This document shows positions 1 to 7,850 of a stretch of DNA of 64,000 bases, in pieces. The notes beneath the pieces are model-generated. The model saw nothing but the letters and a program-made list of their open reading frames with translations. It was not told the origin of the DNA and did no database searches. The stretch is from DASQMT01 sp963835735 (GTDB lineage: Bacteria; Actinomycetota; Thermoleophilia; Solirubrobacterales; Solirubrobacteraceae), in contig CAWIGP010000003.1 in the NCBI GenBank assembly GCA_963835735.1, positions 310,001 through 374,000 on the forward strand. Reading direction: 5' to 3'. Each line of letters starts with the position of its first letter. Positions within the stretch are counted from its first letter, which is position 1. A program made the translations under genes and the position numbers.

Positions 1-878
1 GCCAAGCGCGTAGGGGACGGCAAGGTGAGCATCAAGCTCACGGGCGATCATCCGGTGCTTACGGAGCGAGGGTACGTGCCGGCGGCGCAGCTCCGTACCG
101 GGGATCGAGTGGCGACCGGACAGGGGTTGTCCGCAGCTTGCTTATGACGTGGCGTGCGGCTCGCTGCTCGGCGACGCGTCGATCAACGCCACGTCGAGCC
201 ACGTCACATTCTCGCATTCGGTGCGTCAGCGTGATTACGCCGTCTATAAGGCACGCCTTCTGCAGGAGCTGCGGCCGGTCGTGAGCGAATTCGTCGTCGC
301 CGCGGCGGCCGGCGGGGATGCTCGCTACGACGTGGTGCAGGTCCGAACGCGCGCTCATCGTGCGCTCCGAGTTGCTCCGCGCGGACTTCTACGGCGAGGC
401 GAAGATAGTGCCGGCGTGGATCGCCGACCTGCTGAACCCACGGATGCTCGCGTTCTGGTTCATGGATGACGGTTATTGCCGTATACGGGAGGGTGGGCGC
501 CAACCGCTCGCGGAGATCGCGACCAACGGCTTCTCCGACGACGATCGGCAGGTGTTGCTGCGGGCGCTGCAGCGCCTAGGCCTTCCGGCAAAGGCGAGCC
601 GCGGGCGCATCTACTTCGACGTCCCAACGACGCTCGCGCTGTCGGAGATGATCGCGCCCTACGTTCCTCCATCGATGCGCCACAAGCTGCATCCTGAGGT
701 GGCCGAGCGGGTGCCGTTCGAGCACGCGTGGGCACCCGAGCCCGGACCTACACGAGTGATGTATGACGGGGTCGAAGTCGAGGACGTCACAGACCGCATG
801 GGCGCCGACCGCACCTTCTTCTGCATCGACGTCGAGGAGACGCACAATTTCGTCACCGCCGGCGGCGTGGTTCACAAC
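1..878 (+). other. Intein with LAGLIDADG-type homing endonuclease (partial, frameshifted)
   Basis: Frame 1 shows GDHPVLTERGYVPAAQL, the intein block B region with its conserved His. Frame 2 (about 131-330) carries GSLLGDASIN, a first LAGLIDADG-like helix. Frame 3 carries LAFWFMDDGYCRI, the second endonuclease helix, and ends with FCIDVEETHNFVTAGGVVHN, intein blocks F and G. The last two intein residues are His-Asn (873-878) and the next codon, TGC at 879, gives the +1 Cys nucleophile. Family knowledge: Asn cyclisation and the +1 Cys drive splicing. Two one-base shifts separate the frames. They could be sequence errors or an endonuclease that has decayed, as is common in old inteins. The intein N-terminus lies outside the window. 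Confidence 0.85.
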
Positions 879-1304
879 TGCCGCCCGCCCGGGAACCGCG
901 ACCCGCTGCCGGCCGAGATCGAGAACTGCCAGGACTACCTGTATCGGCAGCTCGAGCTGATCGAGCCGCGCGTGGTGTGCACGCTCGGCAACTTCGCCAC
1001 CAAGCTGCTGCGCGCCGACCCGGGCACGGGGATCACGCGGCTGCACGGGCGCGAGGAGCTGCGACAGATCGGGCCGCGGGTAGTGCGGCTGTACCCGCTC
1101 TACCACCCCGCAGCGGCGCTCTACACGCGCTCGATGCTCGACGTTCTGCGGGCCGACTTCGAGCGCATCCCGGGGCTGCTCGCGCTGCCCGCGCCGGAGC
1201 AGCCCGAGCCCGAGCCGGTTGAGCCCGAGCCCGAGCCGGAGCCTGAGCCGGTCGCCGCGGTCGAGGAGCCCGAGCCCCAACCCTCCCAGCTCGGCCTGTT
1301 CTAA
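1..1304 (+). CDS. Uracil-DNA glycosylase family 4, C-terminal part, intein-interrupted (5' end outside window)
   Basis: From base 879 the frame encodes the C-terminal half of a family 4 uracil-DNA glycosylase: CRPPGNRDP, a second Cys sixteen residues after the first (in ENC), and the late motif YPLYHPAAALY. Family knowledge: these enzymes remove uracil from DNA and hold a [4Fe-4S] cluster with four Cys, two of them spaced as seen here. Bases 1-878 are intein, inserted directly before the first of these Cys. After the catalytic domain comes a Pro/Glu-rich linker of about 35 residues ending in QLGLF at the stop, which resembles a sliding-clamp binding motif. The N-terminal extein lies before base 1. 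Reading frame is lost near 125-147 and again near 330-345, both inside the intein, so no full product can be read without correcting two indels. Identity of the glycosylase part is certain enough; function in this cell is inferred. Confidence 0.85.
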
Positions 1305-1311
1305 CGCCGGC

Positions 1312-1905
1312 TCACCCCGCGCGGTTCTGCGCGTGCTCGTCCGCGGTGATCGCGTAGCGCTCGTGGTCGCGCCAACGGCCGCCGATCAGCAGATAGCGCG
1401 GGGAGTAGCCCTCCAGCCGGAAGCCCGCGCTCCGCGCCAGCGCGATCGACGGGGCGTTCCCGGGCTGGATGTTCGCCTCCAGCCGGTGCAGCGCGAGCGG
1501 GCCGAACGCATGGTCGAGCACCAGCACCATCGCCTCCGCCATCAGCCCCTTGCCCGCGTGGCGCGCGTTCGCGTAGTAGCCGAGGTAGGCCGACTGGAAG
1601 TACCCGCGGACGATCTGGGAGATCGTGAAGATCCCGACCAGCTCGCCGTTGTCCGCCAACACGGCGGCCAGGCAGACGAAGTCGTCGCGGCCGGTGCGCG
1701 ATACGAGGTCGTTGAACTGGTCGGACCGTTCGGGCGGGTAGGTCCACGGCCGGTGCAGGTCGCGGCTCTCGCGCACCATCTCGAGGAACGACTCGCGGTC
1801 GGCGAGCACCAGGTCGCGCAGCTCGACGCGGCTGCCGGGCCGCGTCGCGAGCGGCGCCGGGATCGCCTCGGCCAGTGCCGGGCGTCGCAGCAGCCGGCGC
1901 CTCAA
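1312..1905 (-). CDS. GNAT acetyltransferase, RimJ/RimL-like
   Basis: Encodes about 197 residues of a GNAT N-acetyltransferase of the ribosomal-protein-alanine type. After a short Arg-rich lead, the strand-helix start RVELRDLVLADRESFLEMV is followed by the acetyl-CoA loop region around NARHAGKGLMAEAMVLVLD and by HRLEANIQPGNAPSIALARS, which is typical of RimJ/RimL proteins. Family knowledge: these transfer acetyl from acetyl-CoA to N-terminal amines of proteins or to small molecules; the substrate here is unknown. No ATG lies near the domain. I chose a TTG at 1905, just before the conserved part; the frame stays open to about 2025, so a further upstream start cannot be excluded. It converges on the glycosylase gene, with stop codons seven bases apart. 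Confidence 0.75.
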   Translation of the reverse strand: MRRRLLRRPALAEAIPAPLATRPGSRVELRDLVLADRESFLEMVRESRDLHRPWTYPPERSDQFNDLVSRTGRDDFVCLAAVLADNGELVGIFTISQIVRGYFQSAYLGYYANARHAGKGLMAEAMVLVLDHAFGPLALHRLEANIQPGNAPSIALARSAGFRLEGYSPRYLLIGGRWRDHERYAITADEHAQNRAG

Positions 1906-1990
1906 GGGGCGTCCCGTACGCGATCCATGGCCTCCATGAAACCGCACCGGCCCGCCGACCGCGAGCCGAGCGCCGCCGGACGCCGCGCCG

Positions 1991-2112
1991 GAGCGGCTCA
2001 CCAAACGTGCGTCGACCGCGATCATCCCGCGCGTGAACGGCCGCCTCGACGCGGGAGCGGCTCGCCGACCGTGCGTCGAGCGCGATCATCCCGCGCGTGA
2101 ACGGCCGCCTCG
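1991..2112. repeat. Imperfect 58-bp tandem duplication at a gene start
   Basis: Two copies of a 58-base unit lie at 1991-2048 and 2055-2112, 64 bases apart, differing at only a handful of positions. Each ends in a GTG start followed by codons for Asn-Gly-Arg-Leu. Only the second copy opens the long glycosyltransferase frame; the first (GTG at 2033) runs in another frame. The duplication therefore doubled the 5' end and start region of the downstream gene. Confidence 0.85.
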
Positions 2113-3122
2113 CTATCGACGCGCGCGCCGCCGCGCGGCCGGAGCTGGGCGGCGTCGAACGCTGGGCGCGGGAACTCAGCGCCCGGCTGCCCGCACTGGC
2201 GCCCGGGCGCTACGTCGTGCTGCGCCCGCCGCGCGCGCTCGCGCACCGCGCCGGCCACGCGTGGGAGCAGACGGTGCTGCCGCTGCGCGCCGCGCGCGCC
2301 CCCGCGCTGCTGTGCCCGGCGAACCTCGCGCCGGTCGCCCACCCGCGCGTGGTCGTCGTATTGCACGACGCCGCCGCGTTGCGTCATCCAGGCTGGTACT
2401 CGCGCACCTATGTCGCGTGGCAGCGCCGGCTGCTGCCGGTGCTCGCGCGCCGCGCGCAGCACGTGATCGCCCCGTCTGAGTTCTCGCGCGGCGAGTTGGT
2501 CGAGCTGCTCGGGCTCGCTCCGGCGCGCGTGACAGTCGTGCCCGGAGGAGTCGATCCGGCGTTCTCGCCTGCCGCCGACGCGGACCTTGCGCGCGCGGCG
2601 CTCAGCCTGCCGCGTCCCTACGTCCTGTGCGTCGCCTCGCACACGGCGCGCAAGAACCTCGCGGCGCTCGTGCCGGCAGCGCGCGCGCTGGCCGCCGACG
2701 GCATCGACGTCGTCGTCGCCGGCGGCCGCCGGCCGCAGTTCGCGGCCGAGCCGGAACTCGACGCGCTGCGGCTGCTCGGCCACGTGCCCGACGCGCTGCT
2801 GCCGGGCCTGTACGCGGGAGCCGAGGCGTTCGCCCTGCCGTCGCGCTACGAGGGCTTCGGGCTGCCCGTGCTGGAGGCGATGGCGGCGGGCACGCCGGTC
2901 GTGGCGGCCGTGTCCGGCGCGCTGCCCGAGACGTGTGGCCACGCCGCGCGGCTCGTGCCGCCGGACGGCGAAGCAGTCCGCGACGCGCTGCTCGCGCTGC
3001 TCGGCGATCCCGCCGAGCGGGAGCGCCTCCGCGCGGCGGGGATCGAGCGCGCGGCGGGCTTCACGTGGGACGCGACCGCGCGCGCCGTCGACGCGGTGCT
3101 CGCCCGGGTGGTCAGCCCATGA
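2097..3122 (+). CDS. Glycosyltransferase family 4 (GT-B fold)
   Basis: A 341-residue GT4 glycosyltransferase. The N-terminal half has GGVERWARELSARLP, the acceptor-side start of such enzymes. The C-terminal Rossmann half has YVLCVASHTARKNLAAL, then LGHVPDALLPGLYAGAEAFA and EGFGLPVLEAMAAGTPVVAA, the nucleotide-sugar binding E-x7-E motif. Family knowledge: transfers a sugar from an NDP-sugar to a lipid-linked or glycan acceptor at the inner face of the membrane. GTG start at 2097, within the second copy of the 58-bp repeat. The end overlaps the convergent lipoprotein gene by 11 bases. It sits near other glycan genes at 4.7 kb and 7.8-31 kb; donor and acceptor are unknown. Confidence 0.88.
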   Translation: MNGRLAIDARAAARPELGGVERWARELSARLPALAPGRYVVLRPPRALAHRAGHAWEQTVLPLRAARAPALLCPANLAPVAHPRVVVVLHDAAALRHPGWYSRTYVAWQRRLLPVLARRAQHVIAPSEFSRGELVELLGLAPARVTVVPGGVDPAFSPAADADLARAALSLPRPYVLCVASHTARKNLAALVPAARALAADGIDVVVAGGRRPQFAAEPELDALRLLGHVPDALLPGLYAGAEAFALPSRYEGFGLPVLEAMAAGTPVVAAVSGALPETCGHAARLVPPDGEAVRDALLALLGDPAERERLRAAGIERAAGFTWDATARAVDAVLARVVSP

Positions 3123-3465
3123 ACTCGACGCGGGTCACGATGCCGTCGTCCACGCGTAGGTTGATGCGCGCCGGCCGGAAGTCGTCGGTCAGTACCTGAC
3201 CCACGCCGTCGAGCACGGCGATGCGCAGCGTGCAGCCGCGCAGCTCGGCGCTGGTCATGCCGTCGCCGACCGGGCCGCCCACGAGCTGCGCGCCGAGCCG
3301 GCGGCAGACCTTCGGCGACGTCGGCTCGCCCGCGGGCGGCGCCTGGCCGGCCGGTGACGAGACCGGCTGATCGGGGTCGCGAGCGGGCGCGGCGGAGCGC
3401 TCGTCGTCCGCGCCGCAGCCGGCGATCGCAATGACGAGGCAGGCGGCGAGCAGGGCGCGGCGCAT
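3112..3465 (-). CDS. Small secreted lipoprotein of unknown function
   Basis: A 117-residue protein with a lipoprotein signal: MRRALLAACLVIAIAGCGAD, with IAGC as lipobox and Cys near residue 17. The mature part starts with a low-complexity Pro/Ala/Asp stretch, then a compact domain ending IVTRVEFMG. It has one later Cys pair (VCRRLG and RGCTLR) that might form a disulfide. Start ATG at 3465; the longer open frame upstream belongs to no recognisable gene. It follows the glycoside hydrolase gene on the same strand with a 29-base gap, so the two are probably cotranscribed. The domain resembles small actinobacterial lipoproteins but I do not recognise a family. Confidence 0.7.
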   Translation of the reverse strand: MRRALLAACLVIAIAGCGADDERSAAPARDPDQPVSSPAGQAPPAGEPTSPKVCRRLGAQLVGGPVGDGMTSAELRGCTLRIAVLDGVGQVLTDDFRPARINLRVDDGIVTRVEFMG

Positions 3466-3494
3466 ACCCGCACTACGCGCCGCGCGCGGATCCG

Positions 3495-4601
3495 TCACGC
3501 GCAGCGGCGCGCGTCGCCGGGCGCCTTGCGGCAGCCCTCGAGCCGGCGCGCGGCGCGCTTGAACACGGCGAACGCCGGCGTCGACACGGCGCGGCCGTCG
3601 CGCATACGGCGCAGGCCGGCCCAGTCGAACGAGCTCGGGCCCTGCTCCGACGACAGCCACGTGTACCAGGAGACGCGTGCGATCCGCAGCCGCTTGCGCT
3701 GGTCCGACAGCAGCGCGAGCGCCCTTCCGAGCCGCGCGGCCTGACCCGCCGGCGTCGCCTCGAACCCGAACCGGCGCCGGACCTTGCCCTGGGCCGACGG
3801 AGTGTTCGCTGCCGGCCAGGACAGCTCGGTGACCCAGATCGGGAGCCGGCCATCCCCGCGCTTGCGCATCTCCTGCCGTGCTAGCTCGACGAGCCGCACC
3901 ACGTTCCTCGGCTTGCTCGTGTACGGGTGGATCGCAACGGCGTCGAACGAGCCGCGGGCGCCCGCGCGGTACAGCTCGCGCAGCGCGAGCCAGCTGCGGT
4001 TCACGAGGCCGGCGAGCACGACCGTCGCCCCGGGGTCGGCGCGCCGCACTCCAGCGGCGGCCGCGCGCAGCGTGCGCACGTAGGACCGTGCGTACGGCTG
4101 CTCCGACCACACGCCGACGTGGTTCGGCTCGTTCCAGATCTGCCATGCGCGGATCGGCAATCGCGGCAGCTCCGGGTGCTCGACCCAGAACGTCCCGGAT
4201 GGCCCGTAGCGGCTCACGAGCGTCGCAAGGAACGCGCTGACGACCGCCGGGTCGCGCGGCGGCGAAGAGAGGTCACCGGGCCGGGTAGCGGCCCAGCCCG
4301 GCGGCTGCTCGACGACCGGCTGCACCGCGATCCCGCGCCGCGCTGCCGCCCCGACGACCGCGTCCGTAGGCGAGAAGTCGGTGACCTGCGGATCAGGTTG
4401 GAGCAGGAACCAGCGGAACGCGGCGCGCACCGTCTCCACGCCCGACGATGCCATCTGGTCCCACTCGGCGTCGTCGGTCGGGCTGACCGGTCCATCCACC
4501 GTCACTCCCAGCCAGCCCTGCGGCACGCGGCGCTCCGCCGCGCCGGCGGGCGCGGCGAGCAGGGCGAGCAGGGCGGCAACCAGGGCGACGACGCGGAGCA
4601 T
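3495..4601 (-). CDS. Secreted glycoside hydrolase-like protein (clan A, GH5/GH39-like)
   Basis: A 368-residue exported protein. The signal peptide is MLRVVALVAALLALLAAPAGA with cleavage after AGA. The mature part is a TIM-barrel with WQIWNEPNHVGVW near the middle, where Glu in NEP is the acid/base typical of clan A glycosidases. IWVTELSWP toward the end places a second Glu as nucleophile. AIHPYTSKP lies between them. Family knowledge: clan A enzymes cleave beta-linked glycans with two Glu. The substrate is unknown; the context of glycan genes suggests remodelling of a surface polysaccharide. Start ATG at 4601, directly before the signal peptide; the open frame extends upstream without support. 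It is divergent from the GT4 gene at 4723. Confidence 0.78.
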   Translation of the reverse strand: MLRVVALVAALLALLAAPAGAAERRVPQGWLGVTVDGPVSPTDDAEWDQMASSGVETVRAAFRWFLLQPDPQVTDFSPTDAVVGAAARRGIAVQPVVEQPPGWAATRPGDLSSPPRDPAVVSAFLATLVSRYGPSGTFWVEHPELPRLPIRAWQIWNEPNHVGVWSEQPYARSYVRTLRAAAAGVRRADPGATVVLAGLVNRSWLALRELYRAGARGSFDAVAIHPYTSKPRNVVRLVELARQEMRKRGDGRLPIWVTELSWPAANTPSAQGKVRRRFGFEATPAGQAARLGRALALLSDQRKRLRIARVSWYTWLSSEQGPSSFDWAGLRRMRDGRAVSTPAFAVFKRAARRLEGCRKAPGDARRCA

Positions 4602-4722
4602 CAAGCCCGGCCAGTGTATGGACGCGCGAAGCGCCCATCGATGCAGTCGGCCCGGCCGCCGGCACGCCTGCATCGGGGATCCCGTGCTCGCGGCCCCGCA
4701 CACGCGTACACTCGCCCGCTTC

Positions 4723-5901
4723 ATGGCATCCCGCGTGGCACTCGTGCATGACTTCCTGCTCGATCTGCGCGGTGCGGAGCGCGTCTTCGCCGCGATCTGC
4801 GACGCGTGGCCGGAGGCCGACGTGTTCACCGCGGTCTACGATGAGGAAGGGACCGAGGGGCGCTTCGCCGCGCGCCGACCTCAGGCGTCGTTCCTGCAGC
4901 GCGTGCGCCCGACATCGCGGACGTTCCGCCCGCTGCTGCCGCTCTACCCGCACGCGATCGAGTCGTTCGACCTGCGCGGGTACGACACCGTGATCTCGTC
5001 ATCGAGCGCGTGGGCGCACGGCGTGCTCGTGGACGCCGGAGCGGTCCACGTCTGCTACTGCCACAACCCGTTCCGCTACGCGTGGACGGAGCGCGAGGCG
5101 ACGCTGCGTGCCCGCCACCCGCTGGTACGGCCGGGGCTGCGGCTGCTGCTCAACCGCTGGCGCCAATGGGACTGGATCGCCGCGCAGCGCGTCGACCGCT
5201 ACGTCGCGAACTCGCATCTGACCGCGGCGCGCGTCCGGCGCTACTTCGGGCGCGAGGCCACGGTGCTCTACCCGCCGGTCGAGATCGGGCGGTTCCGCCC
5301 TGCGCGGGTTGGAGAGCACTACATGGTGCTGGCCGAGCTGATGGCCCACAAGCGGATCGATGTGGCGATCCATGCGTTCAACGCGCTCGGCCGCCCGCTG
5401 CTCGTGGTCGGCGACGGGCCCGAAATGCGCCGGCTGCGCCGGATCGCCGGACCGACGATCACGTTCGCCGGGCGGGTGAGCGACCCGAGCGTCGCCGAGC
5501 TGCTGGCGCGCGCCCGGGCGCTCGTGGTGACGGCGACCGAGGAGTTCGGGATCGCCGCCGTGGAGGCGCTCGCCGCCGGCCGTCCGGTGATCGCGCTCGG
5601 CGAGGGCGGGGTGCGTGAAAGCGTGGTCGAGGGGGAGACCGGCACGTTCTTCGGACCCTGCCACCCGGCCGCGCTCGCGGACGCCGTGCGCACGTTCGAC
5701 CCGCTCGCGATCGACCCGCTCGTCTGCCGTACGGCCGCCGAGCGATTCGGCGCCGAGCGCTTTCGCGCCCAGCTACAGCGGATCGTCGCCGACGCGGTGC
5801 GCGACGAGCGGCCGGCGCGACCGGGCGAACGCGCCGCATCGCGCGGCCTGGCGGGAGTTCCGGGCCGCCGGCAGGTGCGTCGCGGCGGCCTCGAGTCGTG
5901 A
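4723..5901 (+). CDS. Glycosyltransferase family 4
   Basis: A 392-residue GT4 enzyme. The N-terminal domain begins MASRVALVHDFLLDLRGAER, followed by VCYCHNPFRYAW and YVANSHLTAARVRRYFG, typical of mannosyl/rhamnosyl transferases. The C-terminal domain has LLVVGDGPEMRRLRR, a GRVSDPSVAELLARA segment and EEFGIAAVEALAAGRPVIA with the donor-binding Glu pair. Family knowledge: transfers a sugar from an NDP-sugar; acceptor unknown. ATG at 4723 matches the natural start of the family; the open frame begins earlier but has no domain there. The last 40 residues are Arg-rich and probably disordered. It is divergent from the glycoside hydrolase gene, with 121 bases between the starts. Confidence 0.88.
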   Translation: MASRVALVHDFLLDLRGAERVFAAICDAWPEADVFTAVYDEEGTEGRFAARRPQASFLQRVRPTSRTFRPLLPLYPHAIESFDLRGYDTVISSSSAWAHGVLVDAGAVHVCYCHNPFRYAWTEREATLRARHPLVRPGLRLLLNRWRQWDWIAAQRVDRYVANSHLTAARVRRYFGREATVLYPPVEIGRFRPARVGEHYMVLAELMAHKRIDVAIHAFNALGRPLLVVGDGPEMRRLRRIAGPTITFAGRVSDPSVAELLARARALVVTATEEFGIAAVEALAAGRPVIALGEGGVRESVVEGETGTFFGPCHPAALADAVRTFDPLAIDPLVCRTAAERFGAERFRAQLQRIVADAVRDERPARPGERAASRGLAGVPGRRQVRRGGLES

Positions 5902-6083
5902 CAGAACGCGCCCGGCTTCCTAAAAGTTCGGTGAGTCCGTAACCTAACCGGGTTCCGAGGGTTTACGTTCTCGTGGGCCGTCAATAGGCACCACCGACAT
6001 TGGCGCTGGGGGAACTTGCAGTTGTGGCGGTCGCCGTGCCGTGTACGGCGCGAATTCCCTCGCAAGGCTAGCAACGCCGGCAG

Positions 6084-6111
6084 TTGCGCCGGCAACTTTT
6101 TTGGATATAAT
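6084..6111 (+). promoter_or_regulatory. Sigma-70 type promoter of the sigma factor gene
   Basis: A TTGCGC -35 element (6084-6089) and a perfect TATAAT -10 element (6106-6111) are separated by 16 bases, about 55 bases before the ATG of the sigma gene. The stretch is unusually AT-rich for this window. A small stem-loop, GTTGC-GCCG-GCAAC (6083-6096), overlaps the -35 element. The rest of the gap 5902-6083 shows no gene and no other clear signal. Confidence 0.7.
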
Positions 6112-6166
6112 TCCGACTTGGAGAGTTGGTTTTTCTCCGAGACCGAGACTGAGACGAAGAAGGCAC

Positions 6167-7060
6167 ATGTCCACGACATACATGGAGAACACGACGAAGG
6201 CGAAGGACACCGAGCAGCAGTACCAGGCTGACGTGGATCCCACGCTCGATTCGCTGCAGCTCCTCCTCCGCGAGGCGGGGCGCTTCACGCTGCTCACGCC
6301 CGCCGAGGAGATCGAGCTCGCCAAGCGGATTGAGAAGGGCGACCTCGTCGCCAAGGAGCGGATGATCAACTCCAACCTGCGCCTCGTGGTGGCGAACGCC
6401 CGCCGCTACCAGGGCCAGGGTCTCGCGCTCGGCGACCTCATCCAGGAGGGCATGCTGGGCCTGATCCGCGCGGTCGAGAAGTTCGACTGGCGCAAGGGCT
6501 TCCGCTTCTCGACCTACGCGACGCTGTGGATCCGCCAGGCGATCCAGCGCGGGCTGGAGAACACCAGCCGCACGATCCGCCTGCCCGTCCACGTGGCGCA
6601 GCGGTCCCGGAAGGTCGGCCGCATCGAGCGCGAGCTGACGACCAAGCTCGGCCACGAGCCGACCGACGAGGAGATCGCCGACGCCGCGGACCTGCCGCTG
6701 GCCGACGTGATCGAGATCCGCAAGGCGGACCGCGCGGTCGTCTCGCTCGACAAGCCGGTCGGCGACGACGGTGACACGTCGTTCGGCGACCTGCTCGCGA
6801 TCGAGACCGCTCCGGTCGACGAGGAGGTCCAGGAGAAGCTCAAGTCCGAGACGCTCCTGACCGCGATCGCCGAGCTCCCGGAGCCCGAGCGCAACGTGAT
6901 CGAGATGCGCTTCGGCGCCGGCGACCAGGAGCCGCAGACGCTCTCGCAGGCCGGCAAGAAGCTCGGCGTCTCGACCGAGCGCGCCCGCCAGCTGGAAGAG
7001 CGCGCCCTGCGCAGACTCAGCCAGCGCCCGGAGCTCATCGCGCTCCGCGAAGCCGCCTAA
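6167..7060 (+). CDS. RNA polymerase sigma factor, sigma-70 family (group 1/2-like)
   Basis: A 297-residue sigma factor. Regions in order: 1.2 (LLREAGRFTLLTPAEEIELA), 2.1-2.2 (NLRLVVANARRYQGQGLALG, LIQEGMLGLIRAVEKFD), 2.3-2.4 (FSTYATLWIRQAIQRGLE), region 3 (VHVAQRSRKVGRIERELTTK) and region 4.2 (LGVSTERARQLEERALRRLS). Region 1.1 is absent. The region 2.4 and 4.2 sequences deviate from the housekeeping consensus, which points to a group 2 or alternative primary-like factor. Family knowledge: directs RNA polymerase to promoters. ATG at 6167 lies behind an AAGAAGG ribosome site (6157-6163). The frame is open upstream to 6041, but a start there would lie before the -10 box. Confidence 0.92.
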   Translation: MSTTYMENTTKAKDTEQQYQADVDPTLDSLQLLLREAGRFTLLTPAEEIELAKRIEKGDLVAKERMINSNLRLVVANARRYQGQGLALGDLIQEGMLGLIRAVEKFDWRKGFRFSTYATLWIRQAIQRGLENTSRTIRLPVHVAQRSRKVGRIERELTTKLGHEPTDEEIADAADLPLADVIEIRKADRAVVSLDKPVGDDGDTSFGDLLAIETAPVDEEVQEKLKSETLLTAIAELPEPERNVIEMRFGAGDQEPQTLSQAGKKLGVSTERARQLEERALRRLSQRPELIALREAA

Positions 7061-7068
7061 ACACCTCC

Positions 7069-7121
7069 GCGACCCGGGTATCCCCCGGGTCGCGCCGGTT
7101 AAACGGGGACTGTCCCCGTTT
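7069..7121. terminator. Double hairpin between convergent genes (bidirectional terminator)
   Basis: First hairpin: GCGACCCGGG (7069-7078) pairs perfectly with CCCGGGTCGC (7084-7093), loop of five. Second: AAACGGGGAC (7101-7110) pairs with GTCCCCGTTT (7112-7121). They lie between the stops of the sigma gene and the convergent lipoprotein gene. There is no long T-run, so action as an intrinsic terminator is inferred from position and symmetry. Confidence 0.7.
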
Positions 7122-7126
7122 ACGGT

Positions 7127-7774
7127 TCAGCCGGTCCGCTCGATCTCGCCCGAGCCGCTGACATCCTCGTTCAGGCTGGGCGAGCCGCGGTAGGCGAGGT
7201 CTCCGGCGCCGCGCACCTCGGCGTCGAGCCGATCGGTCGCGTGCACATCCGCGTCGCCGGCGCCGCTGAGCTCCACGCGCGCCTCGTCTGCGGCCAGGTC
7301 CGCCAGGTCGGCGTCCCCGGCGCCGCTGATGTCGACCGTGAGCCGCTCCACGCGGCCGTCGGCGGCGATGTCGCCGGCGCCCGACACGCGGATGTCGAAC
7401 GCGTCGGCTGCGAGCCCTTCCACGCGCACGTCCGACGGGCCCGTGATCGCGATCGCCTCGACCGCCGGCGCGGCGACCTCGACGAGCAGGCGCCCGTCGC
7501 GGATGCTCGGGCCGTCGTAGGACACGTACAGGGTGCCGTCGCGCACCTCGGTGCGGATGTCGTCGATCACCTTCTCGCCGGCGCGCACGCGCACATGGCG
7601 CGGTTCGCCCACGCGCAGGTTCACATCGACCTCGTCTTCGGCCTTCAGGCCGGTGAACGCGCCGACGTCGCGCGTCTGGGTGGTCGTGGGGCCGGCGTCG
7701 ACGCCGATGCAGCCGGTCAGGGCGAGCGTCGCGGCGGCGATCGGGAGGATGAGGGCGATACGCGGGGAGGACAT
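7127..7774 (-). CDS. Lipoprotein with head-GIN/DUF2807 adhesin-like domain
   Basis: A 215-residue lipoprotein. The signal is MSSPRIALILPIAAATLALTGC with lipobox LTGC. The mature domain has the regular short beta-strand repeats of the DUF2807 (head GIN) family, visible as recurring SGAGD, GAGDAD and RGAGDLAY motifs spaced about 18-20 residues apart. These form a right-handed beta-helix in family members. Family knowledge: putative auto-transporter adhesin heads; the molecular role in Gram-positives is not known. ATG at 7774. It converges with the sigma gene across the double hairpin. No operon partner on the same strand. Confidence 0.8.
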   Translation of the reverse strand: MSSPRIALILPIAAATLALTGCIGVDAGPTTTQTRDVGAFTGLKAEDEVDVNLRVGEPRHVRVRAGEKVIDDIRTEVRDGTLYVSYDGPSIRDGRLLVEVAAPAVEAIAITGPSDVRVEGLAADAFDIRVSGAGDIAADGRVERLTVDISGAGDADLADLAADEARVELSGAGDADVHATDRLDAEVRGAGDLAYRGSPSLNEDVSGSGEIERTG

Positions 7775-7850
7775 GCCCCGACGCTACGTTCCGGGCTTAC
7801 GCCGCGCGGTGGGGGACGCAGGCGAGTAGGGCTGCGGCTGACCGCAGGGG

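Noticed and set aside
6041..6166. Upstream extension of the sigma factor gene to 6041
   Set aside because: The -10 element and ribosome site lie within it; the family start and AAGAAGG support ATG 6167.
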